Source: a virus
DNA: 26,832 nt
Virus record (IMG/VR): IMGVR_UViG_3300034062_003981
Location: 1-26,832 of that record
Reading direction: 5' to 3' (one strand)
Shown here: in pieces, positions 22,164 to 26,542 of the stretch
Layout of the letters: each line of letters opens with the position of its first letter
Numbering within the stretch: the stretch's first letter is position 1
Notes under the pieces: generated by a model
Seen by the model: the letters and a program-made list of their open reading frames with translations, nothing else
Told to the model about the DNA's origin: nothing
Database searches by the model: none
Translations under genes and position numbers: made by a program

Positions 22164-22346
22164 GGGCCTGACACAGGATCGATTGGGTCAAGAGTAATGA
22201 AATGGACAGTCCGGCAATGTAGAAGCCGTTAGGATTGGGGTCTCCCGGTCGAAGACACAAAAAACTTTATCTGCAAACGATGAAAAATTCTTGATGGCTG
22301 CGTGAGCACCCAACAAGCGAGGTAGGAAATACCTTGTAACAGAAAC
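22164..22346 (+). ncRNA. ssrA: tmRNA coding piece (5' half with tag frame ANDEKFLMAA)
   Basis: It starts GGGCCTGACACAGGATCGAT, matching tmRNA 5' ends (GGGGCTGATTCTGGATTCGA). The 7-nt acceptor strand and the D-analogue (GGATCGATTGGG) are clear. A pseudoknot-like region follows: GTCT/AGAC around 22240-22255, and CGGC/GCCG near 22212-22228. The tag frame opens with the resume codon GCA at 22273 and reads ANDEKFLMAA, then TGA at 22303-22305. It is preceded by an A-rich stretch as in other tmRNAs. The tag differs from the common ANDE...ALAA by ending MAA. A final hairpin (AGGTA/TACCT near 22319-22333) precedes the terminator. Confidence 0.92.
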
Positions 22347-22350
22347 CACC

Positions 22351-22378
22351 AAAAAGGCTACTTTAGTAGCCTTTTTCC
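22351..22378 (+). terminator. Rho-independent terminator of the tmRNA transcript
   Basis: GGCTAC (22356-22361), TTTA loop and GTAGCC (22366-22371) followed by TTTTT, with an A run on the 5' side. It ends the permuted tmRNA transcript and abuts the porin promoter. Confidence 0.85.
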
Positions 22379-22408
22379 TTGACTATGTCAGCGTTTACGC
22401 TATATACT
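22379..22408 (+). promoter_or_regulatory. sigma70-like promoter of the porin gene
   Basis: TTGACT at 22379-22384, 18-nt spacer, TATACT at 22403-22408. The expected start is near 22415, giving a leader of about 38 nt with SD AAAGGA at 22438-22443. Confidence 0.7.
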
Positions 22409-22452
22409 ATTCTATGGTTAACTTTGACCATACTTTCGAAAGGAAAATTCTA

Positions 22453-23334
22453 ATGAAAAAAATTCTCGTTACAGCCGCTTTGTTGGCTACTTGCGCATTG
22501 GCATCGGCCCAGACCACTATGTACGGTCGTGTCAACGCCACTGTCGACAGCACTAAAACTGGTGCTATTCGTGCAGACAGCATTGTCAATGACATCAGTC
22601 ACATTGGCTTCAGCGTCAAAGAAGACCTCGGAGGCGGATTGTCAGCTCGTGCTGTGATCGAAACCTCTGTGGCCACTCAAGACCCTACCACTGGTGGCAA
22701 CACTCAGTTGGGCAACCGCCAAAGCACAGTTGGATTGGCCAGCAAGTTAGGCAGCGTTGATGTTGGCCGCAATGTACATGGTTTGTTTACCACAGCTGGT
22801 GGTGGCGACGCATTTGGTGTATTGTATGGCAGTATTGCCGGCGATGTGCATGACCTGCGTGGCCTGCGACTCAGCAACGGTGTGTTTGTTCGCATCAATG
22901 GGCCATTGGGTTCTACCCTGGGCGCTGATCGCACTCACACCGCAACTGGTGCCGAAGCCACTGTTTACAGTGCAACTGGCAAATTAGGCCCTGTTAACGC
23001 TGGCGTGGCTCAATATGATCAAGGTGCCGAAAAATCAACTGTGGTCAGTGCCAGTACCAAGCTTGGCAACACTGGCGTGTTCTACAGCTACAGTGACAAC
23101 CAAGGTGCTGTTGCTGCCAGAGGCAACCTAGTGGGCGTGAGCCAGAAAGTCGGTGCTTACACTGTGAAAGCCAGCTACGGCGATACCAACACAGCCGTCA
23201 AGGCTTACAACGTTGGCGCTGAGTATGCTCTCAGCAAGCGCACTGACGTATTGGCCAGCTACCGCAACGTTGACAAAACTGGCACTGCCAATGACATCAA
23301 GCAAGTTGGCGTAGGTGTTACACATCGCTTCTAA
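22453..23334 (+). CDS. Outer-membrane porin (Burkholderiales-type), phage-borne
   Basis: The 293-residue protein has a clear signal peptide, 'MKKILVTAALLATCALASA', cut before Q20 (ASA-QT). The mature part starts 'QTTMYGRVNATVD', as in betaproteobacterial general porins ('LYG.VD'). It then alternates polar and apolar residues in strands, has short turns and ends 'VGVTHRF' with the terminal Phe recognised by the BAM machinery. It is shorter than typical host porins (about 330-400 residues), so some loops are trimmed. It has its own promoter and terminator, so it is a self-contained expression unit. It was probably acquired from a host. It may change nutrient uptake or mask phage receptors. Confidence 0.85.
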   Translation: MKKILVTAALLATCALASAQTTMYGRVNATVDSTKTGAIRADSIVNDISHIGFSVKEDLGGGLSARAVIETSVATQDPTTGGNTQLGNRQSTVGLASKLGSVDVGRNVHGLFTTAGGGDAFGVLYGSIAGDVHDLRGLRLSNGVFVRINGPLGSTLGADRTHTATGAEATVYSATGKLGPVNAGVAQYDQGAEKSTVVSASTKLGNTGVFYSYSDNQGAVAARGNLVGVSQKVGAYTVKASYGDTNTAVKAYNVGAEYALSKRTDVLASYRNVDKTGTANDIKQVGVGVTHRF

Positions 23335-23351
23335 TCCAAGCAATGTAATAT

Positions 23352-23376
23352 AAAAACCCGCTGCGGCGGGTTTTTT
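23352..23376 (+). terminator. Rho-independent terminator of the porin gene
   Basis: CCCGC (23357-23361), TGCG loop, GCGGG (23366-23370), then TTTTTT; an A run precedes it. It lies 22 nt after the porin stop. Confidence 0.9.
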
Positions 23377-23396
23377 GATGGCTAAGTAATCACAAC

Positions 23397-24335
23397 ATGT
23401 TGCGAATCTCTGGACCCACTTATCGCTACAGCGGCGAGACCATCCACAACGAAATTATCTACATTGACGATCATTGTTACGACGAGCAAGATCAGTGCTA
23501 TCATGTGGAAAAGCTATTGACGCACAATCCTGGCAATCATCTTTTGGTGTTTGACAACATAAAACACGATGACGTGTTGTGTGTTTGGCCACACGTTTGT
23601 TTACCAGTACATCTTGCATGTGAAATTGAAAATTTTCAAAAACAATCAATCACAGTAAATTGGCAGCAGAAAACTCATTGTTTTAATTTTATGATCAACA
23701 AGCCTCGGTTGCACCGAGTGCGATTGTTGGAATTTGTTGAATCTCAAGGACTAAAAAATAGGTTGCACACTTTGCCTTGGGTTCACAGCGATTATCCTAG
23801 CATACCAGTAACTGATTATCGCATTGGACAAGAACAATTGTTAGAAAAGGGCGTGAAAAACGGATCTTATTCCAATGCCGAGACCTATCAAAAACTGCTG
23901 CAACGTCAGGTATTTGAACCAACTTGCATCAGTTTGATCACAGAACCTTGTTATTTTGAACGTGAAAGCTTGATCTCAGAAAAAACAGTTATGGCAATCT
24001 ATGCAGGTACGCTGCCATTATGGGTCGGTGGATGGCGCTTGCCCGACGTCATGCGCGATCTAGGGTTTGATGTCTTTGACGACATATTAGATCATAGTTA
24101 TAGTGCATTGCCTGATCCGCAACAACGTGTGGACCAAGCGTTGATTCGTAATCAACATCTGCTTGAAAATTTTGATTTGGTCTGTGATTTTTTACACCGC
24201 AACCATCAAAGGTTGAGACACAATCTAGATTTGCTTCGGCAGAACATATTTTTGCAACAAATACAACAGCAAGTTCTTATGAATCCCAAACTAGCAACCG
24301 TGACGTCATTGTGGGGCTTGCCTTGCGCCAATTAG
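23397..24335 (+). CDS. GT10-like glycosyltransferase-type phage protein
   Basis: The 312-residue protein contains 'ISLITEPCYFERESLISEKTVMAIYAGTLPLWVGG' in loose form and 'VMRDLGFDVFDDILDHSYS', the order 'EP.....ISEKT....AG.LP.W.GG....L..LGFDVFDD..DHSY'. This is the donor-binding half of GT10-like (fucosyltransferase-type) phage enzymes. The same block appears, more diverged, in the minus-strand gene at 9986-11056. The N-terminal 110 residues are unlike it. No good SD precedes the ATG. Sugar unknown. Possible targets are host surface glycans, near the porin gene, or virion proteins. Confidence 0.65.
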   Translation: MLRISGPTYRYSGETIHNEIIYIDDHCYDEQDQCYHVEKLLTHNPGNHLLVFDNIKHDDVLCVWPHVCLPVHLACEIENFQKQSITVNWQQKTHCFNFMINKPRLHRVRLLEFVESQGLKNRLHTLPWVHSDYPSIPVTDYRIGQEQLLEKGVKNGSYSNAETYQKLLQRQVFEPTCISLITEPCYFERESLISEKTVMAIYAGTLPLWVGGWRLPDVMRDLGFDVFDDILDHSYSALPDPQQRVDQALIRNQHLLENFDLVCDFLHRNHQRLRHNLDLLRQNIFLQQIQQQVLMNPKLATVTSLWGLPCAN

Positions 24336-24345
24336 CCCAAAAAAT

Positions 24346-24375
24346 TTGACTTTTTATTCGGTTGTCATATATAAT
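24346..24375 (+). promoter_or_regulatory. sigma70-like promoter of a small RNA
   Basis: TTGACT at 24346-24351, 18-nt spacer, TATAAT at 24370-24375. The expected start near 24382 coincides with an ATGATG. Confidence 0.7.
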
Positions 24376-24381
24376 AACACT

Positions 24382-24540
24382 ATGATGCAAACAATCCTGC
24401 TAACGCTGAACAGCATACCGTCATTACACAATGACCTCTATGCCTATGAGCGTGAAGATCAGAGAGGTCTTTGTTGAAGTAGTACTGCACACTTTAGTGT
24501 TACATCAACAAAGACCCGCCAACTAGGCGGGTTTTCCTTT
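24382..24540 (+). ncRNA. Candidate small RNA (with a possible 31-codon frame)
   Basis: A promoter on one side and a terminator (CCCGCC, AACTA loop, GGCGGG at 24515-24531, then T-rich) on the other define a transcript of about 155 nt. Inside, GGTCTTTGTTGA (24466-24477) pairs perfectly with TCAACAAAGACC (24505-24516), a 12-bp stem whose 3' arm overlaps the terminator by two bases, so the two could compete. A frame of 31 codons (24382-24477, 'MMQTILLTLNSIPSLHNDLY' onward) starts at the predicted 5' end without SD. It may be a leaderless peptide or chance. Confidence 0.55.
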
Positions 24541-24546
24541 TTGTAG

Positions 24547-24575
24547 TTGACCAGTATTGCACTCAGTGTTATACT
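24547..24575 (+). promoter_or_regulatory. sigma70-like promoter of a second small RNA
   Basis: TTGACC at 24547-24552, 17-nt spacer, TATACT at 24570-24575. Expected start near 24582. Confidence 0.75.
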
Positions 24576-24580
24576 AGTGG

Positions 24581-24629
24581 CTTAGTTGGGAAAGACGACA
24601 ACTGCTCCGGAAACGGTAGCACTGCTAAG
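24581..24629 (+). ncRNA. Candidate mini-cloverleaf RNA
   Basis: Right at the expected start, CTTAG (24581-24585) pairs with CTAAG (24625-24629). Within it are GTTG/CAAC (24585-24588 with 24599-24602) and GCTCCG-GAAA-CGGTAGC (24604-24620) with a GNRA tetraloop. The result is a compact three-way junction of about 49 nt. It has no anticodon-like arm and no CCA. It could be a stand-alone RNA or the processed leader of the tRNA operon. Confidence 0.4.
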
Positions 24630-24643
24630 AGACACAAAGGCAG

Positions 24644-24672
24644 TTGACAGATATTTCCAACAGTGTTATAAT
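24644..24672 (+). promoter_or_regulatory. sigma70-like promoter of the tRNA array
   Basis: TTGACA at 24644-24649, 17-nt spacer, TATAAT at 24667-24672, all consensus. Expected start near 24679, leaving a 184-nt leader before the first tRNA. Confidence 0.85.
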
Positions 24673-24678
24673 AAACAC

Positions 24679-24862
24679 TTGCAGCAAACGATCGAGTAGC
24701 TGCATAGAATTCCTTAAAAATTCGTATTCATGTAGTTGTTCTGGATCTTGTGTCCAGCAACTATATGCAAACATGCTAGACGCCCACCCTTCTTGGTCGT
24801 TGGCCGGTGTTGTGACTCTAACCAAGTCGCTTGTTAGTGTGTTTGCATATAGTTGAAACTAT
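24679..24862 (+). ncRNA. Structured leader of the tRNA array with a 15-bp closing stem
   Basis: CAACTATATGCAAAC (24758-24772) and GTTTGCATATAGTTG (24841-24855) are perfect inverted repeats around a 68-nt loop. The loop holds CTTGGT/ACCAAG near 24792 and 24820. Upstream is GTTG..CTGG/CCAG.CAAC near 24736-24760, which would compete for part of the arm. The second arm ends 7 nt before tRNA-Leu. It may guide RNase processing or be an independent RNA. No convincing coding frame is present. Confidence 0.45.
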
Positions 24863-24947
24863 GCTCGAGTGGTGAAATCGGTAGACACAAGAGACTTAAA
24901 ATCTCTCGCTGCAAGGTGTGCCGGTTCGATTCCGGCCTCGAGCACCA
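24863..24947 (+). tRNA. tRNA-Leu (anticodon TAA)
   Basis: Acceptor GCTCGAG pairs perfectly with CTCGAGC, the anticodon arm is AGAGA-CTTAAAA-TCTCT, there is a long variable arm as expected for Leu, the T loop is TTCGATT, and ACCA is encoded. First tRNA of the array. Confidence 0.95.
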
Positions 24948-24953
24948 TGTTTT

Positions 24954-25038
24954 GCCCCTTTGGCGTAATTGGTAGCCGCGCTAGATTTAGGTTCTAGTAT
25001 CGAAAGGTGTGTGGGTTCGAGTCCCATGGGGGGCACCA
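24954..25038 (+). tRNA. tRNA-Leu (anticodon TAG)
   Basis: Acceptor GCCCCTT pairs with GGGGGGC using two G-U pairs, the anticodon arm is CTAGA-TTTAGGT-TCTAG, there is a long variable arm, the T loop is TTCGAGT, and CCA is encoded. It reads CTA/CTN codons. Confidence 0.9.
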
Positions 25039-25045
25039 AGTTTTT

Positions 25046-25120
25046 GGAGCATTCGTCTATCGGTTAGGACAGTGGGTTTTCAGTCCACTAAGAGCGGTTC
25101 GATTCCGCTATGCTCTACCA
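25046..25120 (+). tRNA. tRNA-Glu (anticodon TTC), copy 1
   Basis: Acceptor GGAGCAT pairs with ATGCTCT, the anticodon arm is GTGGG-TTTTCAG-TCCAC, the T loop is TTCGATT and ACCA is encoded. The D arm (CGTCTATCGGTTAGGACA) is Glu-like. A second Glu tRNA of different sequence lies at 25877. Confidence 0.85.
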
Positions 25121-25128
25121 AGTTTTTA

Positions 25129-25203
25129 GGTGCGTTCGTATAGAGGTCATTACTGCGGATTGTCTATCCGCTTACGGGAGTTCGATTCTCCCACGCATCG
25201 CCA
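25129..25203 (+). tRNA. tRNA with anticodon GTC (Asp-like), U at position 37
   Basis: Acceptor GGTGCGT pairs with ACGCATC, the anticodon arm is GCGGA-TTGTCTA-TCCGC, T stem GGGAG/CTCCC, T loop TTCGATT, and GCCA is encoded. The anticodon reads GTC but position 37 is T, whereas tRNAs nearly always have a purine there. A regular Asp tRNA follows at 25375. Confidence 0.7.
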
Positions 25204-25280
25204 AGTTTTTGAGGAGAGTCGCTGCGAAGCGTATTCTTAAACGACCCGTAGAACTCCCGGGCGTCCTGTAATTGTTATAT
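25204..25280 (+). other. Structured spacer between tRNAs
   Basis: It starts with the AGTTTTT spacer seen after other tRNAs. It then has GTCG...CGAC enclosing a CGCT-GCGA-AGCG hairpin with a GNRA loop (near 25218-25245). It is of tRNA length but I cannot build a cloverleaf. It may be a degenerate tRNA or a small RNA. Confidence 0.35.
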
Positions 25281-25367
25281 GGATGTGTAGGAAAATTGGT
25301 AACCCCAGGAGACTGTAAATCTTCCGCCCGAAAGGCATTGCTGGTTCGAGTCCAGCGGCATCCACCA
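25281..25367 (+). tRNA. tRNA-Tyr (anticodon GTA)
   Basis: Anticodon arm GGAGA-CTGTAAA-TCTTC, long variable arm, T stem GCTGG/CCAGC with loop TTCGAGT, and ACCA encoded. The acceptor GGATGTG with GGCATCC has one G-U and one mismatch at its base. Confidence 0.85.
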
Positions 25368-25374
25368 AGTTTAT

Positions 25375-25450
25375 GCTCTATTAGCTCAATTGGGAGAGCG
25401 CGACACTGTCACTGTCGAGGTAAGGGGATCGAAACCCCTATAGGGCGCCA
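25375..25450 (+). tRNA. tRNA-Asp (anticodon GTC)
   Basis: Acceptor GCTCTAT pairs with ATAGGGC, the anticodon arm is CGACA-CTGTCAC-TGTCG with the usual Asp loop, T stem AGGGG/CCCCT, and GCCA is encoded. The T loop ATCGAAA lacks the first T of TTCRANY. Confidence 0.85.
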
Positions 25451-25456
25451 AGTTTT

Positions 25457-25545
25457 GAAAGTGTCAGCAAGTGAAGTCACGCTGTGCAGTATTCTTCGAA
25501 GGTACTGCTCAGTAGAAGGTTTTGGGTTCGAATCCCAGCACTCCA
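25457..25545 (+). tRNA. tRNA-like element, possibly degenerate Arg (TCG)
   Basis: It follows an AGTTTT spacer. A canonical T arm (TTGGG-TTCGAAT-CCCAG) and a loop CTTCGAA on stem GTATT/GGTAC (anticodon TCG) can be seen, as can AGC/GCT for a D stem. But the anticodon stem continues for three extra pairs, the variable region is long, and the acceptor AAAGTGT/GCACTCC has mismatches at the tip. It may be a decaying tRNA or a tRNA mimic. Confidence 0.4.
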
Positions 25546-25876
25546 AAGGTGCTAGTTCTAAAGGTGGACAAACTGGATCTATCCCAAGTGACGTACCGAC
25601 TCCCGTCCGGACTTGTATAATCGGGTAAATGGTGCCAATAACGTGGTGGCACTACTTTCAAATTCAACGTTCCAGCTAATCACTGGATAGTGTGACCCAC
25701 ACGATGAGAAGTACAATGATATGTACGGGTGGTAGTCTTTGAACCGAAAGGCCGCTAGCAATGCGATAACGGTCCCGGTCGGGAAGCGGGTGGAGGTCGT
25801 GTGTGATGGTATCTTGGTTCCGCCAAGAATAATACTTGATGCGATATAATTACCGCCGCGGGATGCAGAGCTTTAT
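25546..25876 (+). other. Noncoding, highly structured region (331 nt)
   Basis: No convincing reading frame. Hairpins are dense: GTGCCA/TGGCAC (near 25632-25652), TCCAG/CTGGA (near 25670-25686), GTGTG-ACC-CACAC (near 25691-25703), GTACA/TGTAC (near 25711-25726) and CTTGG-TTCCG-CCAAG (near 25813-25827). It lies between tRNAs and is probably transcribed with them. Together with 25952-26832 it could be part of one or more large phage RNAs. Confidence 0.45.
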
Positions 25877-25951
25877 GTCGCATTAGACTTCTGGTGAGGT
25901 CATCACCCTTTCAAGGTGACCAGAGGGGATCGTAACCCCTATGCGACTCCA
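25877..25951 (+). tRNA. tRNA-Glu (anticodon TTC), copy 2
   Basis: Acceptor GTCGCAT pairs perfectly with ATGCGAC, D stem GAC/GTC, anticodon arm TCACC-CTTTCAA-GGTGA with the classic Glu loop, T stem AGGGG/CCCCT, and CCA encoded with T at 73. The T loop is ATCGTAA. Confidence 0.85.
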
Positions 25952-26039
25952 TTGATAAACACATTCACAGATCCGCCCTGTTACCTAGGGAGTCAGCGAG
26001 TAACCGCTTATGGACTGTTCAAGAGTGTGTTTTTCAATG
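25950..26039 (+). repeat. 17-nt inverted repeat joining two tRNAs
   Basis: Bases 25950-25966 pair with 26023-26039 at 16 of 17 positions (one T-T mismatch, one G-U). The arms overlap the CCA of tRNA-Glu and the first G of the next tRNA. The loop holds CCCT/AGGG and AGCG/CGCT hairpins. This builds a closed, branched RNA between the two tRNAs. Confidence 0.6.
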
Positions 26040-26130
26040 GGAGTGAGACTTGGTAGTCAGAGAGGTCTTATATACCTTTTAGCGCCAGATTAGCGTTCTT
26101 GAGAGAGTTCGATCCTCTCCGCTCCTACCA
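26039..26130 (+). tRNA. Class II tRNA with anticodon TAT (Ile-type decoding)
   Basis: Acceptor GGGAGTG pairs with CGCTCCT, D stem GACT/AGTC, anticodon arm GAGGT-CTTATAT-ACCTT (anticodon TAT, A37), variable arm AGCGC/GCGTT with a 7-nt loop, T arm GAGAG-TTCGATC-CTCTC, and ACCA encoded. TAT would read ATA (Ile), but Ile tRNAs have a short variable loop; a 17-nt arm is typical of Leu, Ser or Tyr. The charging identity is therefore uncertain. Confidence 0.7.
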
Positions 26131-26133
26131 AGT

Positions 26134-26321
26134 TAAACTGACCGCCTGCGTCTAAAACTCAATGACGATGGGCCCAACTACCGGGGACACCTGTTACTCC
26201 ACTGCCTCTGGGGATTAAGTTACCAGACTGCTAGTCACAGTTGTGCTATGTTGGTGGAAGGAAGTGAGCGCAGAGATGCGTTCAGTACCTTTAAACGCAG
26301 GGTAGTAGGCGGATCAGTTTA
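26134..26321 (+). ncRNA. Candidate structured RNA closed by a 14-bp stem
   Basis: Bases 26134-26147 pair with 26307-26321 with one bulged A (26313), and GCGT (26148-26151) adds pairs with ACGC (26295-26298). Inside is GAGCGCA-GAGA-TGCGTTC (near 26268-26285), a 7-bp hairpin with a GNRA loop, and GACT-GCT-AGTC near 26228-26238. It starts just after the CCA of the class II tRNA. No coding frame. Function unknown. Confidence 0.5.
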
Positions 26322-26332
26322 TCCAAAATTGT

Positions 26333-26361
26333 TTGACAAGCAAAGATGTTTGTCGTACAAT
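26333..26361 (+). promoter_or_regulatory. sigma70-like promoter of a structured RNA
   Basis: TTGACA at 26333-26338, 17-nt spacer, TACAAT at 26356-26361. Expected start near 26368. Confidence 0.8.
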
Positions 26362-26367
26362 AGATAC

Positions 26368-26490
26368 TTACTTGATATTGTTGAGCACATTAGGAGTTTG
26401 TCTGGGAACCAGTAGAGTAATCTATCCAGAACGGAGCAACGTGGGCAAGTTGGTTCTTGCTACGCCGACAGTGTGTTCAACAATATGAAG
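26368..26490 (+). ncRNA. Candidate structured RNA closed by a 15-bp stem
   Basis: ATATTGTTGAGCACA (26375-26389) pairs with TGTGTTCAACAATAT (26472-26486), 15 pairs with one G-U. Inside are TAGA-GTAA-TCTA with a GNRA loop within TCTGG/CCAGA, and CGT.GGCAAG/CTTGC.ACG. It starts 7 nt after the predicted transcription start, so the stem nearly spans the RNA. There is no clear terminator; another promoter follows at 26508. Confidence 0.55.
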
Positions 26491-26507
26491 TTTGGTAAAA
26501 TTAGTTG

Positions 26508-26536
26508 TTGACAAGTTCAGCACATGATGTTACAAT
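26508..26536 (+). promoter_or_regulatory. sigma70-like promoter of the terminal RNA region
   Basis: TTGACA at 26508-26513, 17-nt spacer, TACAAT at 26531-26536. Expected start near 26543. Confidence 0.8.
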
Positions 26537-26542
26537 AGAATA

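Noticed and set aside
24625-24856. Short open frames on both strands of the tRNA leader
   Set aside because: They fall within the promoter and structured leader, are Cys/Ser-rich with no ribosome site, and look like chance.
25272-25628. A 118-codon frame across tRNA-Tyr, tRNA-Asp and the following element
   Set aside because: It overlaps clear tRNA genes and has no ribosome site or recognisable protein features.
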